From NCBI RefSeq assembly GCF_001949145.1, contig NW_019091595.1, positions 62,001 to 126,000 of the forward strand: DNA of 64,000 nt, in the 5' to 3' direction. Positions 12,411 to 25,300 of the stretch are shown in pieces. A program made the translations under genes and the position numbers. Origin of the DNA: Acanthaster planci. Taxonomy: Eukaryota > Echinodermata > Asteroidea > Valvatida > Acanthasteridae. Positions within the stretch are counted from its first letter, which is position 1, and each line of letters begins with the position of its first letter. Under the pieces are notes generated by a model. That model did no database searches. It was given only the letters and a program-made list of their open reading frames with translations, and had not been told where the DNA came from.

Positions 12411-13321
12411 GAAGTGATCATCCATTTTTACCCTTTTGTCAAGAGAGAGAAACTAATTTGTTCTCACAAAACGATATCATATTCAGAATAGGATACAGCT
12501 TGGGAGAAGTGAAATAAAGCGAAGCATCCAGTGGAGCGGCTTGTCACAATGTAAGCAATATAATGGCTATGTTTATGCCAATCCGACACTTGGCTTTATT
12601 GTAAAAAAGTGCAAAGTACTCACAAACTTGAATACTTAAACCTGTAAAATCCTGAAACCTGAAAAAGTCCAGAGAAATCATACCCCTAGTTTTGGTATAC
12701 AGAGTATCACGTGCTATTTTTTGTTCTCAGTACCTATCTAACCGCACACTATGGGACTTATCAAAGAAAACTGGCCGACACAAATCCTCCAGGAATAAGT
12801 CCTTAGTGAAGAAATAAGTAGCAGAGCCGAGTACTGGCACAAGATATGGAAATGTGTTTTTTTTTTCCTGAGAGTGACCCTCAGTTCATTCATGAAATGG
12901 TAATTTTACAACAGCATTTTTCCAACACAGCTGGGTAGAACTTTTCAAATTAGTACTAGCGTGTATAATTATTAACAGAAGAAAATACTCTTCAGCAAAA
13001 TTACAGAGTATTCCTCCGAGAACTTGAAAAGAAATCCTTTTTTCAAAGTGCTATGAAACAATCAATGTATTTGACCAGCACTGCATCCTTGTCGAGGCTT
13101 GTTGAATGTCCTTTGAATTTTTTGAAGGTAAAATACATTAATTTTATACCAGTTGAGGTTTTTGGCTAAAACAAAATTGCCAATTTCTCCAACTGAATGC
13201 TGTTAATGACTTGATTAGTGGTTAATTTCCCTTACTTTTTATGAACTTGTATCTACTACTAAATACTTTGTGTATGTGCAATATGGTTACTGTACAGATG
13301 CAGAGAACGACCTAATGTAAG

Positions 13322-16300
13322 CTAATCTTCATCACTGTCTGACTCGACGATGCGTCGCCTAGCAACCCGGTGGAGCGGCATGTCATCATCTGAATCCTGT
13401 GTGTCACAGTCCATCACTAGATCTGTTGTTGGGAAATAGGCATGAGTCTGGCTGACTTCTGGTGTCTCTGAAGACAAACCAACACAGAACTGGCATTATA
13501 AATACTACCTTATGAGCTGTGCACAAAATCACCCCCATGTTATCAACTTGTGAAAAATTACTTTAATATTCATGCACAACATATTCATGATTGTGAGCCA
13601 AAGATTCACTGGTTCACCATCAGTCATTATTCCTGCCATCTACCTGGTAGACACCAGGATACACACACAGAATAAATGCACATGCACAAAGGACTATCAC
13701 ACAGCTTAATACCCAGGAGCTAGTGTACTATACAGGTGCTATAATACCATTGCAATGGGATAGTGCATATATGTCCTGGCCACATGTAAAGACAACACAA
13801 ATAAGCTATTAAATCAATATTTTCCTGCACTTAATGGCTCAGGAACCAGTTTGTCATCTTTAAGTACCCTGAGAGCGAACCCAAGACAGCAAGTTTTGAG
13901 CACTGTTGAGCTGGATGTCAACTGGGAATTGAGTCGGAAAGCTTAAGTAAGATGACACTATCTTAATTGCCCCATAAAGAAATTTCCCATGTGGGAAGAC
14001 AGCAAGTTTGGAGAAACCTGTATGCTTAATTCAGTCAATTCTGCACTGCAGCGCTGTGTATTATCCACCTTAATGTCACAGCTCACAAATTTGCTGAGCT
14101 AACTCGGATACTACTTCACAGTTCCCGCGGGTCATCAGTCAATCTCCCCCCCCCATCCTCTCTCCCACCATTTTGGAGAGCATCTCACCTTGTGAATGCA
14201 TCTGGGAAACTCCGGTCTTGGCTGCGCCAGTTTCACTGTCACTGTCATTGTCACTGGACAGCAGCAGACGGCTTCGTTTGGCAGCAGGCTTACTCATAGT
14301 AGGCAGCTCAGTCTCGCTGGTGACTGGGTCACTCTTTGGTGGTGACTCAATGGCACTGAGATTTGTTGAGGGAAGATATCGGTAGCTTCAGTTGATCATG
14401 TTAGGGTTCACAATAAACCAACATTATGGACAAATTAACTTAATCTGGGAATGGAACTTGGGACCTTGTAAAAGTAGAGTCTGATATTTAAATGCAAAGC
14501 TAAAAAGATCAAAGACCACAATGACAAAAAATTTGCATATTCCAAGGCTTAAAAGCCTTGGCCTTCTGTGGCCAAGGGGTGCATTCAATCAACTTGAAGC
14601 AGGAAAGTCCATTTTTTAGTGTCAATGTATAAAAACAAATAAAATTGTTGGCTAAGCAAAACAGAATGGCTGGTTCACACTTGATGTGAACTGCACATGA
14701 GCAGCAAACGTATGGCATAAATAGAAAATATTTGTACAATGAATTGAATAAAAGCTGTACTCATCTCTAAAGTTTTCACCATAATTGTTTCTTAGTGTTT
14801 AATTTGCTTCACAATTCCTACTGGTATGTGGCACATACAAAGCAAATAACCAACCAACTCTTACCTTTCATCATCAGATGAATCGCTCTGCAGTGCTCGT
14901 TTGACCCGACTTTTCCTCTGACCAGACCCTGGCGATATTTTCTTGCTGGCCGTTCCTCCGCCATCGCTGACGCTCTCTGTGCCTTGCTCTGTTGCCGTTG
15001 GCAACCTATCGTCATCCATGATGACCCTGTTAACCACTTCGGTGACGGGGAGCTCCTCTCGACAGTCTCTCCTCCTTCGTCGCTCCCCGGGCACTTTCTT
15101 CTCTCGTCTCCGCTGCCTCGCCATCTCCTTCAGGGCCTTATACCTGGGATTGGACTTCTTCTTGCGCTCAGCAGCCGATTCGGCAACCCCCTCCTGGGGC
15201 TGGATGGAGTCTGCTCCCTGCCGGAGCTGTTCTGGGTCAAGGTGACCTGGGATGCGCCAGAAGGTTTCCTTGGAAAAGACAAAAATTGTTTAGACCCTTT
15301 TCATCACACCGCTGAAACATTTCACCCCGTGTATTTAATAATTGAAGCACCTGACGCTGTGCTAAATTCCAATCAGACAGCCAGGCCAAAAACCAAAGAA
15401 AGAAAAACCAAAGAAGAGTGGTGTGAGATTTCTTGATTCAGAAGAAAGCTCACAGACTTGACCTTTCATGAGCAAGCAAGTAAAATACTGCCACACAGGC
15501 TGATTAGAGGCAATTAAGTGGAAGACAAATCCTTCCTATATGGAAACCATTTGTTTGCATAAAAGTACACTATCCTCCAGAGACATTCTGTACACAGAAA
15601 AAAGGGAGTCTCTGAGCTAGCATTTTTCAACATATCAAAATGGTTAGTTCAGGATTCAATCTGAAAGTGACACTAGCCAACCTAAAGGCAGGTTCATGTA
15701 CTTCATGTGCCAGTGAAGCAAATATAATGTTATGATACCTTTGCAGTAAAATTCAACTGAATTGAAGTGTGTTTATCTCTGGGAAATATTTAATATTTGA
15801 TTAAACAGCAAAATTGTGTTCACATTTATTTTAGTGACCAGTATGAATTACTGGGATCAGGCTATTAATTCCTCTCACTACAAAATATTAGGCACCGCTT
15901 TTTGTTAGAATAAATCATCTGTGAGCAAGCACAACATCAAGGTGTTCCACACAACCCCCCTCAAGATCCAAGGAATGCTGACTTCTCACAAGGACCGGCA
16001 AGATCCACACCGCCGACCAGGTGTATACAAGATCCCTGCCAGTGTGGCAAACTGTACATCGGAGAGACTGGTAGGGACCTCCCTACCAGGATCAAATNNN
16101 NNNNNNNNNNNNNNNNNNNNNNNNNNNNNNNNNNNNNNNNNNNNNNNNNNNNNNNNNNNNNNNNNNNNNNNNNNNNNNNNNNNNNNNNNNNNNNNNNNNN
16201 NNNNNNNNNNNNNNNNNNNNNNNNNNNNNNNNNNNNNNNNNNNNNNNNNNNNNNNNNNNNNNNNNNNNNNNNNNNNNNNNNNNNNNNNNNNNNNNNNNNN

Positions 16301-19300
16301 NNNNNNNNNNNNNNNNNNNNNNNNNNNNNNNNNNNNNNNNNNNNNNNNNNNNNNNNNNNNNNNNNNNNNNNNNNNNNNNNNNNNNNNNNNNNNNNNNNNN
16401 NNNNNNNNNNNNNNNNNNNNNNNNNNNNNNNNNNNNNNNNNNNNNNNNNNNNNNNNNNNNNNNNNNNNNNNNNNNNNNNNNNNNNNNNNNNNNNNNNNNN
16501 NNNNNNNNNNNNNNNNNNNNNNNNNNNNNNNNNNNNNNNNNNNNNNNNNNNNNNNNNNNNNNNNNNNNNNNNNNNNNNNNNNNNNNNNNNNNNNNNNNNN
16601 NTAAATCATCTTGTCCCTTAGCTTTTTTTTTCTTTCTCTTCGGCTGATTTGGTTGGGCATGCTTGGTTCGATAGATATATGTACTTATATTCTCCAACAC
16701 TGTTTTCAAGGGTGATTATATGACCAGTAATTGTATATTTTGGGTGTGGATATATCGGTGGGGGGGTAACTGATGCCATGTTTTCCTTTCTGCTCACCGA
16801 CCCAGCGTGGAGGATCTGTGTTTTGCTGAACTGTTTGTCTTTTGTATTTGTGACCTTTTCTTACTTGAAGGCACCCTCAAGTGTTTTAAAAATAGAAATA
16901 AGATTAACTTTAAACTAACTTGAAAAATATGAATTTATTAATATTCTGTTTTTATTGTAATTAGATAAACCGTATTGACATTTAGTGTATATTTTTTATA
17001 AATGTATTTGGCAACAGTGTTTTTATTGTTGCTGAATTATTTATGGATGTGGCTTGTCCGTTTGGATAGCTCCTTGTATAGTGATTTATTTCACTTTTGA
17101 GTAATCCGCAGGCTTTTTTTCTATATCTTGCGCTCTATGTATTTGTATCTGTATTGCCCGAAAATAAATAAATAAATTACCCTGGTTTGAGGGTACCCTA
17201 CCTCATGACCACTGGGAGGAGAAATGCCGACCATCTTAAGCATTTGCTGGAACAGCTTGCTGTCCATGGCATCTCCATTCTCTTCAGTAAGAGGCACGAT
17301 GGGGATTGCCTGCTCATCCCCTGAGGAAAAACAAAAACCCCACATCAGTGAATACTCAGTTATGAGGAACGACACTTATGGGCAGAAATGATGTACAGAC
17401 GGGTATGCCTTCTCCAACCTCTGACAGAAAGAATTTCATCCAGGTTCTGAAGAGAAGCAACTAGGGTGGTGATCCCCTTATTTTGGAATGAATTTTGTGA
17501 AATGTGACATCATAAATCATTGAGGAAATTGAAAGAGTATGGTATTAGAGGAGTAGAGCCAAACTGACCTGAACAATTCCATACAACAATGAAAATGAGC
17601 CATTTTTAAAATGAATTCTTTTTGTCATATAAGGTTGTGCCGTTACCCCCTTATTTCCACTTTCTGCTTGGGAAAAACCTCCTGATTGGGGAAAACCTCC
17701 TGATTTAGAAATAACTTTTCTATTTCAGCAGTAAAACCTGCAGTAAAACCTGTGTCTGCATATCATTTATCTGTCGGTGCCTCTGTTTCATACATGGGGT
17801 GCTCATTACAAGTCATAAGATTTATGATGCCAGGGATTCCACCATGCCTGGAACGTTGGTGTTATCTAGCATGCTTGGGATGTTCATGCCTCAAGAGTGG
17901 CTCAACAAAAAATTCCTTACTTTCTTTTTCCCTGTCGTCGGCAGTGCTTCTCAGACCTCCCTGTATCCAGAGAATTTGCTCTGCCAAACCTGGCAGGAAA
18001 ATTGTCAAAGGCAGACGTTATTGGAAGAATGATCATCAGTAACTGTTTCTACCACTCGACAGCTTCAAAACTGCCCTTCCGAACATGAACTTGCTCAATT
18101 GGGGTCACTACTACACTGTCTCAAATCACAATATTGTACAGCTGAGGTAAAGTGTGGTGTTTCAATACTCCATCAGTAAAACTGTGGTCTGACGCTACAG
18201 AACAAACAGAGCGTTCGATTATTTCCCCCGTGCTGACTTACAGAAGTGCACCTGCATGGGATTTGACACTCGTGGCTTCTCGTGTCTACTTGCGGCTAGC
18301 CCAAGTAAATGACCTGCTGGGCTGGTTACCCGGGGAAGTATCCCACAATGCAATGTAAAAGTATGGCGGCTCAGTCGAGCGCTTTGAGTAAATGGCAAGT
18401 TCCATTCCACTGGATGGCAAATTTTCCGTAGGTAGTGCACAAAGATTGCCGTGCCCTGCAGGCATCATTTGTCACAAGGAGTTAGCGCTGTAGTAATTGA
18501 ATACAGTTCTACAGTCAGGTTCGCTTGCCTTTCTCCTGGAGCTTCCTGACGATACTGCTGAGTGTCTTCTCCCCGCTTCCTCCTGCATCATCCACGTCAT
18601 CATCACTGCTAGCCTCGTCACTGGAGCAACTGGATTCACTTTCCGTCTCGTTGTGGTAAGCTGAAGTCTCTTGGGTGTCCGGTTTGGAGTGCTGGGCCAG
18701 GAATCCTAGTGGGAGAATCAAGAAAACAAATCCATCCAAAACTGTCGCTCAAACTTATGGCTGATAGAATCTGGAGTTAAGAGGATTTTGTCTAAAGCTC
18801 TGCTAAGTGAATAACTATTATCAGGGATGAGATTATCTGTTTTAGAAAAGATCTGAAACTGCGTATAAAATGTCTGAAAGGTGCATTTCCTCCTATACCG
18901 ATAATGCTTTCTATCAGATTCAAAATGTCTGAATTCAGACAAAAGTCTGCAAAGTCTTATGACTGTATTATAAAGCTATCGGTATTGTATGCTTAGTGCT
19001 TTCAAAGAGCCTGTGGATATTAAACATAATTACAAACTTATTTCAGGTCTTAAAATCCGAATCTGCAATTTCTTGTTTCACTCAACATGCATGTTGTGAT
19101 TATACCTGACCACATGAAATCCAAGATGGTACACATATGTGCATATGTTGGGGAGTGGTTGATAACAGTCAGTGACTTAATTTAAATGTTTCATAACTAG
19201 TTGTAATCCCTGTCTGGCCGGCATGCAGATGGAATGTAGAAATTGCATCTTCAATTCAAAACATCAAAATGAAAACATCCGTGTGGTCAACTGAATTATG

Positions 19301-22300
19301 AATAAACTGCAAATATTACGAGCACAATTTCTAACCTTCAAACTCGTCTTCTTCATCCATATCATCAATAAAATTTCTCTGCCAAAAGAGAAAGCAAAAA
19401 ACAAACCAATTTCCAATTTGAGCCAAGCCTGCATTGCCAGATGCCATTCTTCACTGAAAGGGATATCAAGATGAGTAATGAAGCAATACAAACACTGTTC
19501 TGTTTTACCTGTGAGCGGCGAGGAAACCACCGTTAGAGGACAGAGCTAAGAGGCCTCTCACATAACCAGATCTTAACCGACAGGAATAAAACTGTGGCAT
19601 CTTAACTAAAGGAAAGGGCTTCCAGGCATGTACACTTCAACAAAGCATAAAGCCAGAGCATTTCTGGCGGTGTTTTGTTCTCAGTAAAAATGGTCCGATT
19701 AAACTCTAACCCCAGTCAGGCTATAGCTATACAAATCTAACACAGCTGCTGATGATTGCTATAAAAAGTGACATACCCAAACAGAGGGTTTCATAACGTT
19801 GTACAGCAATATTATAAGATAAAGCCAGATCTGGGGGCTGTGCAGTTTCAAAGTATACCCTTTCCCTTTGGGCAGCTGCCGAATCCAGTTATCAATGTAA
19901 GCATATTACCAGTGCTGGGTTTAATACATTTAAAGGATAACAGAAACAAAGTAGGGCCTTGGGCCGACACGGATGACCCTTGAGCTGTACAGTAGGCAAC
20001 TGGAATGATTTAAGTTTCTTCAAGCACTGCAAGTTTCAAGAAACGCTTACTCATAACATGCTTAGCAAAATTCACCAACCAAACATAATACAACTCTTCC
20101 AAAACAGACTCACGTCATTGCTGCTGCCACCATCATCGCTGTCCTCATCACTGTTGCCGTGGCGGCTGCGTCTCTTCCTTTCCGTCCTGCCTCCTCCCTT
20201 GCCTCGTTTCTTATGCAGCTCCTTGCGATCTTGGACCAGCCCTAGGCCCAGGAGCTTGTCGATCACTTTGGCCTTGGAGCGCTTTTCTGTCATATCATTC
20301 ATGATGTTGCCGAGAATGTCTGGGTCAATCGAGCAAAATAGAATAAAAATCTTGTTAGCCTTAATCAGAGCTGCCAACCTTCAACTCAGCTTTTCAGTGT
20401 TCTGCTGAAGAAATTAGCCTTTTTCGGTGCGACCCTATTAGAATGTGCTATTTTACTTCCAACTGGTTTTTGAAAAGCTGCTTTCTGGAACTCTTCAAAG
20501 CTGAGGATGTTGAAGCCATCTTCACGATTGGCTGTATTACGTTCAATAACAGAAACTAACCAACAAGGTATGCAAAGCATGCCAGTGCAGACCTCTCACA
20601 ACAATAGCGAATTACTGCATGCGCCCTGTACACAATAAGCTAAGCTGGGCTGCAGTGCATAGTACATTACCAGATAACTGTAGGTGTCAAGGCATCAGAC
20701 TAGCTTCAGTTCTATGATAGATACCCCATAAAAATTCAACTTTGTCAATCCTGACTCATGTTATTGTGCATGCAATCGTTTTGGTTAGATCGAATTGCAT
20801 ATTGCCTACCAGCTGGCAAGCTTGCCAATATTGTGTATTAATAACATGCCATAATCAGAGTTTCCAAAATCCATATTTTCAAACACAGATCCGTACTACC
20901 GTATTTTCATTTCATTTCCATATGAAATGTGGAAAGTCTGTACTAGTTAGCAGCTGTGCTCAATCCTCAAAGGTATTTTGTCCAGAGACCCTGCCAGGTG
21001 CACTGGTCTCCATCATTTGTCCAAGTGGCTTGAAGAGTGCAACAAGATTGAACCGGTCAACTTTCTTAATGGGCGAACAGCCTCCGAATGTACTTTTTGC
21101 CAAACACCACAGGATCAGTCAGTAGCATTGTTCAATGGAACCAGCTGCGGTTGCCTCAATACGCTCCAGTTTAGTTGACCAGTGCACCTGGACTGAGGTG
21201 TGTTCGGTAGTACAACACACATGCCAGGATTGTGACATAATACCCTGATGTACCTTCATCACTGATTGTACACATAGACGTATAGCTCTGATCAAGGTGT
21301 GGTTTAGGGTTCAGGGATGTAAACTGAGAAGCTATATTCTACTTTAGGCTGTATAAAGCTGAGTCTATTGTAAAAGAGTTGCCGACACGTTAAGAGGTGG
21401 AAGTTTCTGGACACAAGAACCAAAACCTAAACATCATACAAGTCTAAGAGAAACCAATTGTGAAGATATGTTCATCCTCTGAGGAATAAACAATGATGTT
21501 AACTCGTGACTTCTTCTTCAGAGCGCTGGAGAGTTACAGCGTCTTACCGTCAGAGCCCTTGTGTTGTTCAAACAGATTCCGAAGCTCAAATTCATGGTCC
21601 TCTCGCCAAATGGTAACTCGTTTGGCTCTGTCAAAATGAGCAAACAAATATTACTATTATTAACAATGTCTGGTAACGACACCAAGGATTCCTCAAAAGC
21701 GCCCCAGGCACTGTAGCTCGCAAGCTTGAAGAAATCTTTAGGCCTAAAGGAGAGAATGAGACACAGCTACAGTTTTAGAGTTGGGAGGAAAACATCAGAA
21801 GTATATTCTGGGTAAAACCCAAGGAATCAGGTAGGGACTGAAAACCCAATCCACATGTGGACCGGGCCAGGATTCGAACCCGGGCCTCAGAGGTGGAAGG
21901 CGAGTAAAGAACCACTACGCCAACCCGTCTCCCCTCACTACGCCAACCCGTTTCCCCTCACAAACCCAACCCGATTCCCCTACATATAGGGCCAGAAATG
22001 TTTAAAAACTCAAACCAACAGAGTAAGCCCTGCATTTCTTTTGGTCAGTTTGGTGAAAATGAGGAGTTACTTGACAAAAAAGTGACATCCCTAGTAAATT
22101 GACAAGATTTCCTCCATCACACTGTGCAGCAACACTGGACATTTTACAATACTTTATTTAAACTGCACAAATCATTCTCTTTCACTCAGGCAAATCACTT
22201 GCACATGGTGGGTTTTTACAGCCCCTTCTTGTTTGTAGACTCAAGCTCTGTGTTATCATCTCGTACCCTTTTTTCCGCTTCAAGTCGGCTGCACTATCAA

Positions 22301-25300
22301 TGATTCCTTGCCTCTGCAGCTGAGTGATAATCTGTAAAAGGAAGACAGACAGACGGCTCCTTGTTACTTTGTTCAATATCAGACCGAAAACTCCATACCT
22401 GTCTGATTAGAAATCCTTGTCTCATTTTGCCTCAGCAGTTACTGTCACAACCTGCATCAAGAACAGAATTAAGTTTGGCAATCTCCCTTCTTCTTCTTTC
22501 ATTCAATTAATTGAAATGGCTAAGAAAATTAACATCAGATATCCCCAGTTTTGAGACTTTGTTCATCCTCAACTGTAGAGCCAAGTCATTGTTACGTTAC
22601 TTAAAGCTTAATGTTCAAATCTGTTTCCAGAACAAAGAATGCATAATTGTTTACTGTGCCAAGTTGAATTTTTGCAGGTTCAAGCGGCTTCCTTGCTTAC
22701 AAATGGCAGCAAGGTTAATGCTGTAGAGTAGGAACAAAACTTGAACGACCAAAAAATGTCGACACAGGTTGTCAACAAATTTGGCCATTTTACCTGTCTC
22801 CTTGTCCTGCTGTCATCGATGATGTGTTCCATGATGTGGTCCACGACATCTTTGTCTGAAAAAGGAATGTGTCAAAAATTGTGCTTTTCTACAAAAGGGT
22901 CTCCTACAAATGTACAATTTGCCCAAGATTGAACGAGACAAATCAAGTCTTTGAGTCAGCCAATGTTCATTGTACCAATAGTTCAATAGCCACAGACACA
23001 GTGATGTTCAGAGGGAAGCCAGAACTTTGACAATCTGTGGTGACTGGCCCTATTTTGAATGGGAATCTCTGGCCTCAACCAGTTCACCCCAGACGACATA
23101 TTGAACGCGATCTTGAAGCCTGCCCACGCAGGGAGGGTCATACATGCCATGAGTCACGCCGGTGGATTTCTACGTATGCCAATCCCCCCAGTTCTTATAC
23201 ACAATGCCAAGTCCTGGAAGTGCGTGAAGGCAGACCGTGTGTTGAACTTGATGTTGGCTGCTGTGTATTGCCTGTGGTATCATCAAATAGCTCAGTGGCA
23301 GTGCCCCAGAGTGTTGCAAAATATAAAGTGATATTGACGACTGTATTCACAGCCAACTTGTGAGAGGTATCAACAATCAACCCCCCAATCACCTACTTGT
23401 TCTTGATTAAACATGCTTGACTCTTTCCACATTTTTTTTTGGGGGGGGGGCCGAGACTTGGTCTTCATCTCCATCTTAATCCTGGGCCGTTTTCCAATAC
23501 TCAACTTCGGCTCCATCTCAGGCTTCAACTGTTTTTTTTACTAGCTGACTTTGAAGCTGTAAGCGCAGTAATCAGTCTAATAGTGCCAGAGAACATCAAA
23601 TAAGATACAAGAAAGCCAAAAATTACAGTAATCCAATGCAATTTAAATGCTTCAGGCCTACAATCGGGGATTGGTGTTGGGAACGAAGCCTCAGACGGAG
23701 ACAAAATTGAGTATTGGAAAATAGCCCTGGTCTCAAACTAGAATTTCTCTGTAACTGTTACCCTCTTACCCCCTTCTATCGTCTCCTTGTACTCCTCATA
23801 CAGCTGGACCAATTCAAGCTGCTCCTCCTCACGCCACTCGACAGAAGACTTCTTGCTCCTGCAGATTTATTGAGTGAAATAATATCAGAAAACTGGGCTT
23901 GCATCGGAAGTGTACTGGAACTGTAGAGTGATTGCATGTCATTTCATATTTAAAGCAGAAAGGATCTTCCAAGAGTGTTGTTTTAACAATTGGATTTCAA
24001 AATTGTCAAAGTCACAATGGGGACCAACTTCCTTCATTCACCTATGATGCTTTAAACTGAAACATTAGCAGAATGAAAACATGATTCACTTTTTCTCCAT
24101 GACTGCTCCGTATCCCTCGCTGATCTCAAAGAGGTCTTTGGCATCCTTCCAAAACAACAGTTCCATGAAGATCTTGGGATTGGAGGCTGCCATCTCAAAG
24201 AACTTGGCCACAACGAATTTGGAGAACTTCACTGTCTCCTGTGTTTGGGAGGGAAAAAGAAAGAAGGAATCTTGCTCTTCACTTTCAATCAGTGCTTCTC
24301 AGAGTGGTGGGCTTTGAACCTCTGGCCTTATACCTACTCAGGGTCAGACTTGTTTAACTCGTGTCGTAAATCATGGGTCATTCCATAGAGTTGAGGAACA
24401 TTTTGTGACAGTTGGATATTTTGTATACTGGGTACAAAGGGGCCACTCAGAGTAACTGGAGTGTTACAAGAACAGTAGTGGTGACTATTCCAGATTGTTC
24501 AGGAATGTCAGAGCATTTTGAAATTATTCAGCATAATTTAAAAACAAAAACTGATTCAGGATTAACTTGGACACCGCAAAATTTTAAACCCACTTTTAGT
24601 TATTACATTCAACCTAAAACAACTACAAAAACTTTCACCTTCATGCTACTTGTTGATGAGATGGGATCATTCACAATCTTCTGGAATATCCTGAAGAGGG
24701 AGATTTGGAAGAGCAGGGGCGTCTTGTCGCAGTCCCAGGCAACCCGGTGCAGCATCTTGACGATGCAGTGGTTGGTGGTGGCGGAGTTGTTGCGGTAATC
24801 TTTCAGGAGCTGGACGTAGCAGGAGATTACATCTGGATGGCTGAATCTGTGGTAAGAAAAAAAAAGTTGAAGTCATCAACAAGTGAAAAGAAATTGAGAG
24901 CAAAGAGTTGGGCAGCCATGACTGGTCCAGCAGATGCTGGTAAAATAGGTGTAAGGGCTTTCGATGAAGTACATGTCGTGTTGTGATGTGAGATTTTTAA
25001 AGGGTTTTAACTTAAAGCTCAGGTGAAAGTTACTTCAGAACAGAAACGGGGAATGAATTCCCCTTCCAGTAACAGCAGATAATAATAATTTTGTAAACGA
25101 TACCATGCTAGACAGAAGCTGGCACAAATAGTTTACCACCAAGGGGCCTAGGAATGGACCTCTATGAATAGCTTGTCTAGTTTGAAACAAACCACTCACT
25201 TGTTTATGAAAACCTTCAAATTGAACTCTTCCTCTGCCCTGTCTTGTCTCTCTGCTTCAAGGAGTTCATCTTCTTCATCTGCAGGAAAGAGAAAGATGAC

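Noticed and set aside
15986-16709. Long frames spanning the N gap
   Set aside because: The length comes only from undefined bases read as open; only the part before 16098 on the plus strand carries a protein signal.
23059-23331. Plus-strand 90-residue frame in a TIMELESS intron
   Set aside because: No recognisable domain, no splice signals on its strand, and it lies within a confidently modelled intron. It could be a transposon relic.
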